DNA from: Piscicola geometra
Lineage: Eukaryota; Annelida; Clitellata; Hirudinida; Piscicolidae
Length of the DNA: 64,000 bases
Reading direction: 5' to 3'
NCBI GenBank assembly: GCA_943735955.1
Contig: OX030958.1
Coordinates: 124,001-188,000, forward strand
Every line of letters begins with the position of its first letter. Position 1 is the first letter of the stretch. Shown here one piece after another: positions 1 to 10,840 of this stretch. The notes beneath the pieces are model-generated. The model made no database searches. It saw only the letters and a list, made by a program, of their open reading frames with translations, and was not told the origin of the DNA. A program made the position numbers and the translations under genes.

Positions 1-2985
1 CAGGTGGTGCCAGGTGGTGCAAAGTGGTGCAAAGTGGTGCCAGGTGGTGCAAAGTAGTGCAAGGTGGTGCCAGGTGGTGCAAAGTGGTGCCAGGTGGTGC
101 AAGGTGGTGCCAGGTGGTGCAAAATGGTGCAAAGTGGTGCCAGGTAGTGCCAGGTGGTGCAAGGTGGTGCCAGGTGGTGCAAAGTGGTGCAAAGTGGTGC
201 CAGGTGGTGCAAAGTGGTGCAAGGTGGTGCCAGGTGGTGCAAAGTGGTGCCAGGTGGTGCCAGGTGGTGCAAAGTAGTGCAAGGTGGTGCCAGGTGGTGC
301 AAAGTAGTGCCAAGTGGTGCCAGGTGGTGCAAAGTGGTGCAAAGTGGTGCCAGGTGGTGCAAGGTGGTGCCAGGTGGTGCCAGGTGGTGACAGGTGGTGC
401 AAGGTGGTGCCAGGTGGTGCAAAGTGGTGAAAAGTGGTGCCAGGTGGTGCAAAGTGGTGCAAGGTGGTGCCAGGTGGTGCAAAGTGGTGCCAGGTGGTGC
501 CAGGTGGTCCCAGGTGGTGCAAGGTGGTGCCAGGTGGTGCAAAGTAGTGCAAAGTGGAGCCAGGTGGTGCAAAGTGGTGCAAAGTGGAGCCAGGTGGTGC
601 AAAGTGGTGCAAAGTGGTGCCAGGTGGTGCAAAGTGGTGCAAGGTGGTGCCAGGTGGTGCAAAGTGGTGCAAAGTGGTGCCAGGTGGTGCCAGGTAGTGC
701 AAAGTAGTGCAAGGTGGTGCCAGGTGGTGCAAAGTGGTGCAAAGTGGTGCCAGGTGGTGCAAAGTGGTGCAAGGTGGTGCCAGGTGGTGCAAAGTGGTGC
801 AAGGTGGTGCCAGGTGGTGCCAGGTGGTGCCAGGTGGTGCAAGGTGGTGCCAGGTGGTGCAAAGTGGTGCAAAGTGGTGCCAGGTGGTGCAAAATGGTGC
901 AAGGTGGTGCCAGGTGGTGCAAAGTGGTGCCAGGTGGTGCCAGGTGGTGCAAAGTAGTGCAAAGTGGTGCCAGGTGGTGCATGGTGGTGCCAGGTAGTAC
1001 CAGATGGTGCCAGGTGGTGCAAGGTGGTGCCAGGTGGTGCAAAGTGGTGCAAAGTGGTGCCAGGTGGTGCAAAGTGGTGCAAAGTGGTGCCAGGTGGTGC
1101 AAAGTGGTGCAAGGTGGTGCCAGGTGATGCAAAGTGGTGCAAGGTGGTGCCAGGTGGTGCCAGGTGGTGCAAGGTGGTGCCAGGTGGTGCAAAGTGGTGC
1201 AAAGTGGTGCCAGGTGGTGCAAAATGGTGCAAGGTGGTGCCAGGTGGTGCAAAGTGGTGCAAAGTGGTGCCAGGTGGTGCAAAGTGGTGCAAAGTGGTGC
1301 CAGGTGGTGCAAAGTGGTGCAAGGTGGTGCCAGGTGATGCAAAGTGGTGCAAGGTGGTGCCAGGTGGTGCCAGGTGGTGCCAGGTGGTGCAAGGTGGTGC
1401 CAGGTGGTGCAAAGTAGTGCAAAGTGGTGCCAGGTGGTGCAAGGTGGTGCCAGGTGGTGCCAGGTGGTGCAAAGTGGTGCAAAGTGGTGCCAGGTGGTGC
1501 AAGGTGGTGCCAGGTAGTGCCAGATGGTGCCAGGTGGTGCAAAGTGGTGCAAAGTGGTGCCAAGTGGTGCAAAGTGGTGCAAAGTGGCGCCAGGTGGTGC
1601 AAAGTGGTGCAAGGTGGTGCCAGGTGGTGCAAAGTGGTGCAAGGTGGTGCCAGGTGGTGCCAGGTGGTGCCAGGTGGTGCAAGGTGGTGCCAGGTGGTGC
1701 AAAGTAGTGCAAAGTGGTGCCAGGTGGTGCAAGGTGGTGCCAGGTGGTGCCAGGTGGTGCAAAGTGGTGCAAAGCGTGCCAGGTGGTGCAAGGTGGTGCC
1801 AGGTAGTGCCAGATGGTGCCAGGTGGTGCAAGATGGTGCCAGGTGGTGCAAAGTGGTGCAAAGTGGTGCCAGGTGGTGCAAAGTGGTGCAAATTGGTGCC
1901 AGGTGGTGCAAAGTGGTGCAAGGTGGTGCCAGGTGGTGCAAAGTGGTGCAAAGTGGTGCCAGGTGGTGCCAGGTGGTGCAAGGTGGTGCCAGGTGGTGCA
2001 AAGTAGTGCAAAGTGGTGCCAGGTGGTGCAAAGTGGTGCAAGGTGGTGCCAGGTGGTGCAAAGTGGTGCCAGGTGGTGCAAGGTAGTGCCAGGTGGTGCA
2101 AAGTGGTGCAAAGTGGTGCCAGGTGGTGCAAAGTGGTGCCAGGTAAGGCCAGGTGGTGCAAGGTGGTGCCAGGTGGTGCCAGGTGGTGCCAGGTGGTGCA
2201 AGGTGGTGCCAGGTGGTGCAAAGTGGTGCAAAGTGGTGCCAGGTGGTGCAAAGTGGTGCAAGGTGGTGCCAGGTGGTGCCAGGTGGTGCCAGGTGGTGCA
2301 AGGTGGTGCCAGGTGGTGCAAAGTGGTGCAAAGTGGTGCCAGGTGGTGCCAGGTGGTGCAAAGTGGTGCAAAGTAGTGCCAGGTGGTGCCAGGTGGTGCA
2401 AGGTGGTGCCAGGTGGTGCCAAGTGGTGCCAGGTGGTGCCAGGTGGTGCAAAGTAGTGCAAGGTGGTGCCAGGTGGTGCAAAGTGGTGCAAAGTGGTGCC
2501 AGGTGGTGCAAGGTGGTGCAAGGTGGTGCCAGGTGGTGCAAAGTGGTGCAAGGTGGTGCCAGGTGGTGCCAGGTGGTGCCAGGTGGTGCAAGGTGGTGCC
2601 AGGTGGTGCAAAGTGGTGCAAAGTGGTGCCAGGTGGTGCAAAATGGTGCAAGGTGGTGCCAGGTGGTGCAAAGTGGTGCCAGGTGGTGCCAGGTGGTGCA
2701 AAGTGGTGCAAAGTGGTGCCAGGTGGTGCAAGGTGGTGCCAGGTAGTGCCAGATGGTGCCAGGTGGTGCAAGGTGGTGCCAGGTGGTGCAAAGTGGTTCA
2801 AAGTGGTGCCAGGTGGTGCAAAGTGGTGCAAAGTGGTGCCAGGTGGTGCAAAGTGGTGCAAGGTGGTGCCAGGTGGTGCAAAGTGGTGCAAGGTGGTGCC
2901 AGGTGGTGCCAGGTGGTGCCAGGTGGTGCAAGGTGGTGCCAGGTGGTGCAAAGTAGTGCAAAGTGGTGCCAGGTGGTGCAAGGTG
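1..2985. repeat. Copy A of a 7.27-7.30 kb spaced segmental duplication
   Basis: Bases 1 to about 610 match 7,301 to about 7,910 at an offset of 7,300. Bases about 641-2,985 match about 7,911-10,255 at an offset of 7,270. The change of offset is a three-unit (30-bp) length difference near 600-640. Rare private variants are shared in order: GTAGTACC at 991-1,000, the one-base deletion giving AAAGCGTGCC near 1,774, AATTGGTGCC near 1,891, GTAAGGCC near 2,143 and GTGGTTCAAA near 2,794-2,803. By eye I found one substitution (base 1,623 G versus 8,893 A) besides the length change, so the pair is very recent or actively homogenised. The match continues to about 3,560 (partner about 10,830) but is overlaid there by small indels. 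Confidence 0.93.
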
Positions 2986-5546
2986 GTGTGGTGCCAGGTG
3001 GGGTGCCAGGTGGTGCAAAGTGGTGCAAAGTGGTGCCAGGTGGTGCAAGGTGGTGCCAGGTAGTGCCAGATGGTGCCAGGTGGTGCAAAGTGGTGCAAAG
3101 TGGTGCCAAGTGGTGCAAAGTGGTGCAAAGTGGTGCCAGGTGGTGCAAAGTGGTGCAAGGTGGTGCCAGGTGGTGCAAAGTGGGTGCAAGGTGGTGCCAG
3201 GTGGTGCCAGGTGGTGCCAGGTGGTGCAAAGTGGTGCAGGTGGTGCAAAGTAGTGCAAAGTGGTGCCAGATGGTGCAAGGTGGTGCCAGGTGGTGCCAGG
3301 TGGTGCAAAGTGGTGCAAAGTGGTGCCAGGTGGTTGCAAGGTTGTGCCAGGTAGTGCCAGATGGTGCCAGATGGTGCAAGATGGTGCCAGGTGGTGCAGA
3401 AGTGGTGCAAAGTGGTGCCAGGTGGTGCAAAGTGGTGCCAGGTGGTGCAAAGTGGTGCAAGGTGGTGCCAGGTGGTGCAAAGTGGTGCAAAGTGGTGCCA
3501 GGTGGTGCCAGGTGGTGCAAGGTGGTGCCAGGTGGTGCAAAGTAGTGCAAAGTGGTGCCAGGTGGTGCAAAGTGGTGCAAGGTGGTGCCAGGTGGTGCAA
3601 AGTGGTGCAAAGTGGTGCCAGGTGGTGCAAGGTGGTGCAAAGTGGTGCCAGGTGGTGCAAAGTGGTGAAAGGTGGTGCCAGGTGGTGCAAAGTGGTGCAA
3701 GGTGGTGCCAGGTGGTGCAAAGTGGTGTGCAAGGTGGTGCCAGGTGGTGCAAAGTGGTGCAAGGTGGTGCCAGGTGGTGCCAGGTGGTGCCAGGTGGTGC
3801 AAAGTGGTGCCAGGTGGTGCAAAGTAGTGCAAAGTGGTGCCAGGTGGTGCAAGGTGGTGCCAGGTGGTGCCAGGTGGTGCAAAGTGGTGCAAAGTGGTGC
3901 CAGGTTGTGCAAGGTGGTGCCAGGTAGTGCCAGATGGGTGCCAGATGGTGCAAGATGGTGCCAGGTGGTGCAAAGTGGTGGCAAAGTGGTGCCAGGGGTG
4001 CAAAGTAGTGCCAAGTGGTGCCAGGTGGTGCAAAGTGGTGCAAAGTGGTGCCAGGTGGTGCAAGGTGGTGCCAGGTGGTGACAGGTGGTGCAAGGTGGTG
4101 CCAGGTGGTGCAAAGTGGTGAAAAGTGTGCCAGGTGGTGCAAAGTGGTGCAAGGTGGTGCCAGGTGGTGCAAAGTGGTGCCAGGTGGTGCCAGGTGTGCC
4201 AGGTGGTGCAAGGTGGTGCCAGGTGGTGCAAAGTGGTGCAAAGTGGAGCCAGGTGGTGCAAAGTGGTGCAAAGTGGAGCCAGGTGGTGCAAAGTGGTGCA
4301 AAGTGGTGCCAGGTGTGCAAAGTGGTGCAAGGTGGTGCCAGGTGGTGCAAAGTGGTGCAAAGTGGTGCCAGGTGGTGCCAGGTGGTGCAAAGTGGTGCAA
4401 AGTGGTGCCAGGTGGTGCCAGGTGGTGCAAGGAGTGGTGCCAGGTGGTGCCAGGTGGTGCCAGGTTGGTGCAAAGTAGTGCAAGGTGGTGCCAGGTGGTG
4501 CAAAGTGGTTCAAAGTGGTGCCAGGGGTGAGTGCAAAGTGGTGCAAGGTAGTGCCAGGTGGTGCAAAGTGGTGCAAGGTGGTGCCAGGTGGTGCAAGGTG
4601 GTGCCAGGTGGTGCCCAGGTGGTGCCAAGAAGTAGTGCAAAGTGGTGCCAGTTGGTGCAAAGTGGTGCAAGGTGGTGCCAGGTGGTGCAAAGTTGGGTGC
4701 CAGGAGGTGCCAGGTGGTGCAAAGTGGTGCAAAGTGGTGCCAGGTGTTGCAAGGTGGTGCCAGGTAGTGCCAGATGGTGCCAGGTAGTGCAAGGTGGTGC
4801 CAGGTGGTGCAAAGTGGTGCAAAGTGGTGCCAGGTGGTGCAAGGTGGTGCCAGGTGGTGCCAGGTGGTGACAGGTGGTGCAAGGTGGTGCCAGGTGGTGC
4901 AAAGTGGTGAAAAGTGGTGCCAGGTGGTGCAAAGTGGTGCAAGGTGGTGCCAGGTGGTGCAAAGTGGTGCCAGGTGGTGCCAGGTGGTGCCAGGTGGTGC
5001 AAGGTGGTGCCAGGTGGTGCAAAGTGGTGCAAAGTGGAGCCAGGTGGTGCAAAGTGGTGCAAAGTGAGCCAGGTGGTGCAAAGTGGTGCAAAGTGGTGCC
5101 AGGTGGTGCAAAGTGGTGCAAGGTGGTGCCAGGTGGTGCAAAGTGGTGCCAGGTGGTGCCAGGTGGTGCAAAGTGGTGCAAAGTGGTGCCAGGTGGTGCC
5201 AGGTGGTGCAAGGTGGTGCCAGGTGGTGCCAGGTGGTGCCAGGTGGTGCAAAGTAGTGCAAGGTGGTGCCAGGTGGTGCAAAGTGGTGCAAAGTGGTGCC
5301 AGGTGGTGCAAAGTGGTGCAAGGTAGTGCCAGGTGGTGCAAAGTGGTGCAAGGTGGTGCCAGGTGGTGCCAGGTGGTGCCAGGTGGTGCAAGGTGGTGCC
5401 AGGTGGTGCAAAGTGGTGCCAGGTGGTGCAAAGTGGTGCAAGGTGGTGCCAGGTGGTGCAAAGTGGTGCCAGGTGGTGCCAGGTGGTGCAAAGTGGTGCA
5501 AAGTGGTGCCAGGTGTTGCAAGGTGTGCCAGGTATGTGCCAGATGG
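2986..5546. other. Cluster of about 23 phase-breaking small indels
   Basis: The 10-bp phase is broken repeatedly here. Insertions appear for example near 2,990, 3,181, 3,334, 3,398, 3,726, 3,936, 4,433, 4,614 and 4,695. Deletions appear near 3,237, 3,995, 4,125, 4,196, 4,314, 5,066 and 5,525. Many add or drop G or TG inside the GTGGTG core (TGTG, TGGGTG, AGGGGTG). Underneath, the unit order still follows clean paralogues: about 3,007-3,560 reads in the same order as 10,271-10,830. The rest of the window, about 61 kb, has only four such breaks. A locally unpolished or single-read consensus is the simplest explanation; a genuinely decayed patch is the alternative. Confidence 0.85.
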
Positions 5547-5550
5547 GTGC

Positions 5551-7340
5551 CAGGTGGTGCAAGGTGGTGCCAGGTGGTGCAAAGTGGTGCAAACTGGTGC
5601 CAGGTGGTGCAAAATGGTGCAAAGTGGTGCCAGGTGGTGCAAAGTGGTGCAAGGTGGTGCCAGGTGGTGCAAAGTGGTGCAAGGTGGTGCCAGGTGGTGC
5701 CAGGTGGTGCCAGGTGGTGCCAGGTGGTGCCAGGTGGTGCAAAGTAGTGCAAAGTGGTGCCAGGTGGTGCAAGGTGGTGCCAGGTGGTGCCAGGTGGTGC
5801 AAAGTGGTGCAAAGTGGTGCCAGGTGGTGCAAAGTAGTGCAAGGTGGTGCCAGGTGGTGCAAAGTGGTGCCAGGTGGTGCAAGGTGGTGCCAGGTGGTGC
5901 AAAATGGTGCAAAGTGGTGCCAGGTAGTGCCAGGTGGTGCAAGGTGGTGCCAGGTGGTGCAAAGTGGTGCAAAGTGGTGCCAGGTGGTGCAAAGTGGTGC
6001 AAGATGGTGCCAGGTGGTGCAAAGTGGTGCCAGGTGGTGCCAGGTGGTGCAAAGTAGTGCAAGGTGGTGCCAGGTGGTGCAAAGTAGTGCCAAGTGGTGC
6101 CAGGTGGTGCAAAGTGGTGCAAAGTGGTGCCAGGTGGTGCAAGGTGGTGCCAGGTGGTGCCAGGTGGTGACAGGTGGTGCAAGGTGATGCCAGGTGGTGC
6201 AAAGTGGTGAAAAGTGGTGCCAGGTGGTGCAAAGTGGTGCAAGGTGGTGCCAGGTGGTGCCAGGTGGTGCCAGGTGGTGCCAGGTGGTGCCAGGTGGTGC
6301 AAAGTAGTGCAAAGTGGTGCCAGGTGGTGCAAGGTGGTGCCAGGTGGTGCCAGGTGGTGCAAAGTGGTGCAAAGTGGTGCCAGGTGGTGCAAAGTGGTGC
6401 AAGGTGGTGCCAGGTGGTGCAAAGTGGTGCCAGGTGGTGCCAGGTGGTGCAAAGTGGTGCAAAGTGGTGCCAGGTGTTGCAAGGTGGTGCCAGGTAGTGC
6501 CAGATGGTGCCAGGTGGTGCAAGGTGGTGCCAGGTGGTGCAAAGTGGTGCAAACTGGTGCCAGGTGGTGCAAAATGGTGCAAAGTGGTGCCAGGTGGTGC
6601 AAAGTGGTGCAAGGTGGTGCCAGGTGGTGCAAAGTGGTGCAAGGTGGTGCCAGGTGGTGCCAGGTGGTGCCAGGTGGTGCCAGGTGGTGCCAGGTGGTGC
6701 AAAGTAGTGCAAAGTGGTGCCAGGTGGTGCAAGGTGGTGCCAGGTGGTGCCAGGTGGTGCAAAGTGGTGCAAAGTGGTGCCAGGTGGTGCAAAGTAGTGC
6801 AAGGTGGTGCCAGGTGGTGCAAAGTGGTGCCAGGTGGTGCAAGGTGGTGCCAGGTGGTGCAAAATGGTGCAAAGTGGTGCCAGGTAGTGCCAGGTGGTGC
6901 AAGGTGGTGCCAGGTGGTGCAAAGTGGTGCAAAGTGGTGCCAGGTGGTGCAAAGTGGTGCAAGGTGGTGCCAGGTGGTGCAAAGTGGTGCCAGGTGGTGC
7001 CAGGTGGTGCAAAGTAGTGCAAGGTGGTGCCAGGTGGTGCAAAGTAGTGCCAAGTGGTGCCAGGTGGTGCAAAGTGGTGCAAAGTGGTGCCAGGTGGTGC
7101 AAGGTGGTGCCAGGTGGTGCCAGGTGGTGACAGGTGGTGCAAGGTGATGCCAGGTGGTGCAAAGTGGTGAAAAGTGGTGCCAGGTGGTGCAAAGTGGTGC
7201 AAGGTGGTGCCAGGTGGTGCCAGGTGGTGCCAGGTGGTGCCAGGTGGTGCCAGGTGGTGCAAAGTAGTGCAAAGTGGTGCCAGGTGGTGCAAGGTGGTGC
7301 CAGGTGGTGCCAGGTGGTGCAAAGTGGTGCAAAGTGGTGC
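5551..7340. repeat. 960-bp tandem duplication
   Basis: Bases 5,551-6,510 are repeated from 6,511 to about 7,340 at an offset of 960. Both copies carry the rare unit AAACTGGTGC (5,591 and 6,551), AAAATGGTGC (5,901 and 6,861), GTGACAGG followed by AAGGTGATGC (near 6,169 and 7,129) and GTGAAAAG. One visible difference is AAGATGGTGC at 6,001 versus AAGGTGGTGC at 6,961. From about 7,321 the sequence repeats 6,761 onward at an offset of 560, so a third, internally shortened copy leads into the 7,301 block. Confidence 0.88.
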
Positions 7341-10255
7341 CAGGTGGTGCAAAGTAGTGCAAGGTGGTGCCAGGTGGTGCAAAGTGGTGCCAGGTGGTGC
7401 AAGGTGGTGCCAGGTGGTGCAAAATGGTGCAAAGTGGTGCCAGGTAGTGCCAGGTGGTGCAAGGTGGTGCCAGGTGGTGCAAAGTGGTGCAAAGTGGTGC
7501 CAGGTGGTGCAAAGTGGTGCAAGGTGGTGCCAGGTGGTGCAAAGTGGTGCCAGGTGGTGCCAGGTGGTGCAAAGTAGTGCAAGGTGGTGCCAGGTGGTGC
7601 AAAGTAGTGCCAAGTGGTGCCAGGTGGTGCAAAGTGGTGCAAAGTGGTGCCAGGTGGTGCAAGGTGGTGCCAGGTGGTGCCAGGTGGTGACAGGTGGTGC
7701 AAGGTGGTGCCAGGTGGTGCAAAGTGGTGAAAAGTGGTGCCAGGTGGTGCAAAGTGGTGCAAGGTGGTGCCAGGTGGTGCAAAGTGGTGCCAGGTGGTGC
7801 CAGGTGGTCCCAGGTGGTGCAAGGTGGTGCCAGGTGGTGCAAAGTAGTGCAAAGTGGAGCCAGGTGGTGCAAAGTGGTGCAAAGTGGAGCCAGGTGGTGC
7901 AAAGTGGTGCAAGGTGGTGCCAGGTGGTGCAAAGTGGTGCAAAGTGGTGCCAGGTGGTGCCAGGTAGTGCAAAGTAGTGCAAGGTGGTGCCAGGTGGTGC
8001 AAAGTGGTGCAAAGTGGTGCCAGGTGGTGCAAAGTGGTGCAAGGTGGTGCCAGGTGGTGCAAAGTGGTGCAAGGTGGTGCCAGGTGGTGCCAGGTGGTGC
8101 CAGGTGGTGCAAGGTGGTGCCAGGTGGTGCAAAGTGGTGCAAAGTGGTGCCAGGTGGTGCAAAATGGTGCAAGGTGGTGCCAGGTGGTGCAAAGTGGTGC
8201 CAGGTGGTGCCAGGTGGTGCAAAGTAGTGCAAAGTGGTGCCAGGTGGTGCATGGTGGTGCCAGGTAGTACCAGATGGTGCCAGGTGGTGCAAGGTGGTGC
8301 CAGGTGGTGCAAAGTGGTGCAAAGTGGTGCCAGGTGGTGCAAAGTGGTGCAAAGTGGTGCCAGGTGGTGCAAAGTGGTGCAAGGTGGTGCCAGGTGATGC
8401 AAAGTGGTGCAAGGTGGTGCCAGGTGGTGCCAGGTGGTGCAAGGTGGTGCCAGGTGGTGCAAAGTGGTGCAAAGTGGTGCCAGGTGGTGCAAAATGGTGC
8501 AAGGTGGTGCCAGGTGGTGCAAAGTGGTGCAAAGTGGTGCCAGGTGGTGCAAAGTGGTGCAAAGTGGTGCCAGGTGGTGCAAAGTGGTGCAAGGTGGTGC
8601 CAGGTGATGCAAAGTGGTGCAAGGTGGTGCCAGGTGGTGCCAGGTGGTGCCAGGTGGTGCAAGGTGGTGCCAGGTGGTGCAAAGTAGTGCAAAGTGGTGC
8701 CAGGTGGTGCAAGGTGGTGCCAGGTGGTGCCAGGTGGTGCAAAGTGGTGCAAAGTGGTGCCAGGTGGTGCAAGGTGGTGCCAGGTAGTGCCAGATGGTGC
8801 CAGGTGGTGCAAAGTGGTGCAAAGTGGTGCCAAGTGGTGCAAAGTGGTGCAAAGTGGCGCCAGGTGGTGCAAAGTGGTGCAAGGTGGTGCCAAGTGGTGC
8901 AAAGTGGTGCAAGGTGGTGCCAGGTGGTGCCAGGTGGTGCCAGGTGGTGCAAGGTGGTGCCAGGTGGTGCAAAGTAGTGCAAAGTGGTGCCAGGTGGTGC
9001 AAGGTGGTGCCAGGTGGTGCCAGGTGGTGCAAAGTGGTGCAAAGCGTGCCAGGTGGTGCAAGGTGGTGCCAGGTAGTGCCAGATGGTGCCAGGTGGTGCA
9101 AGATGGTGCCAGGTGGTGCAAAGTGGTGCAAAGTGGTGCCAGGTGGTGCAAAGTGGTGCAAATTGGTGCCAGGTGGTGCAAAGTGGTGCAAGGTGGTGCC
9201 AGGTGGTGCAAAGTGGTGCAAAGTGGTGCCAGGTGGTGCCAGGTGGTGCAAGGTGGTGCCAGGTGGTGCAAAGTAGTGCAAAGTGGTGCCAGGTGGTGCA
9301 AAGTGGTGCAAGGTGGTGCCAGGTGGTGCAAAGTGGTGCCAGGTGGTGCAAGGTAGTGCCAGGTGGTGCAAAGTGGTGCAAAGTGGTGCCAGGTGGTGCA
9401 AAGTGGTGCCAGGTAAGGCCAGGTGGTGCAAGGTGGTGCCAGGTGGTGCCAGGTGGTGCCAGGTGGTGCAAGGTGGTGCCAGGTGGTGCAAAGTGGTGCA
9501 AAGTGGTGCCAGGTGGTGCAAAGTGGTGCAAGGTGGTGCCAGGTGGTGCCAGGTGGTGCCAGGTGGTGCAAGGTGGTGCCAGGTGGTGCAAAGTGGTGCA
9601 AAGTGGTGCCAGGTGGTGCCAGGTGGTGCAAAGTGGTGCAAAGTAGTGCCAGGTGGTGCCAGGTGGTGCAAGGTGGTGCCAGGTGGTGCCAAGTGGTGCC
9701 AGGTGGTGCCAGGTGGTGCAAAGTAGTGCAAGGTGGTGCCAGGTGGTGCAAAGTGGTGCAAAGTGGTGCCAGGTGGTGCAAGGTGGTGCAAGGTGGTGCC
9801 AGGTGGTGCAAAGTGGTGCAAGGTGGTGCCAGGTGGTGCCAGGTGGTGCCAGGTGGTGCAAGGTGGTGCCAGGTGGTGCAAAGTGGTGCAAAGTGGTGCC
9901 AGGTGGTGCAAAATGGTGCAAGGTGGTGCCAGGTGGTGCAAAGTGGTGCCAGGTGGTGCCAGGTGGTGCAAAGTGGTGCAAAGTGGTGCCAGGTGGTGCA
10001 AGGTGGTGCCAGGTAGTGCCAGATGGTGCCAGGTGGTGCAAGGTGGTGCCAGGTGGTGCAAAGTGGTTCAAAGTGGTGCCAGGTGGTGCAAAGTGGTGCA
10101 AAGTGGTGCCAGGTGGTGCAAAGTGGTGCAAGGTGGTGCCAGGTGGTGCAAAGTGGTGCAAGGTGGTGCCAGGTGGTGCCAGGTGGTGCCAGGTGGTGCA
10201 AGGTGGTGCCAGGTGGTGCAAAGTAGTGCAAAGTGGTGCCAGGTGGTGCAAGGTG
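7301..10255. repeat. Copy B of the 7.27-7.30 kb spaced segmental duplication
   Basis: This is the partner of bases 1-2,985 and carries the same rare units: GTAGTACC at 8,261-8,270, the one-base-short unit near 9,044, AATTGGTGCC near 9,161, GTAAGGCC near 9,413 and GTGGTTCAAA near 10,064-10,073. It lacks three units found near 610-640 in the other copy. Downstream of 10,255 it stays in clean 10-bp phase, whereas the partner breaks into an indel-rich stretch at about 2,986. That contrast makes it the better reference for what the noisy stretch should look like. Confidence 0.93.
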
Positions 10256-10840
10256 GTGCCAGGTGGTGCCAGGTGGTGCAAAGTGGTGCAAAGTGGTGCC
10301 AGGTGGTGCAAGGTGGTGCCAGGTAGTGCCAGATGGTGCCAGGTGGTGCAAAGTGGTGCAAAGTGGTGCCAAGTGGTGCAAAGTGGTGCAAAGTGGTGCC
10401 AGGTGGTGCAAAGTGGTGCAAGGTGGTGCCAGGTGGTGCAAAGTGGTGCAAGGTGGTGCCAGGTGGTGCCAGGTGGTGCCAGGTGGTGCAAAGTGGTGCC
10501 AGGTGGTGCAAAGTAGTGCAAAGTGGTGCCAGATGGTGCAAGGTGGTGCCAGGTGGTGCCAGGTGGTGCAAAGTGGTGCAAAGTGGTGCCAGGTGGTGCA
10601 AGGTGGTGCCAGGTAGTGCCAGATGGTGCCAGGTGGTGCCAGGTGGTGCAAGATGGTGCCAGGTGGTGCAAAGTGGTGCAAAGTGGTGCCAGGTGGTGCA
10701 AAGTGGTGCCAGGTGGTGCAAAGTGGTGCAAGGTGGTGCCAGGTGGTGCAAAGTGGTGCAAAGTGGTGCCAGGTGGTGCCAGGTGGTGCAAGGTGGTGCC
10801 AGGTGGTGCAAAGTAGTGCAAAGTGGTGCCAGGTGGTGCA

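Noticed and set aside
2986..5546. Remnant of a gene or inserted element in the irregular stretch
   Set aside because: After allowing for one- to three-base gains and losses, every part reads as ordinary decamer units in the same order as clean paralogues; no foreign sequence is present.
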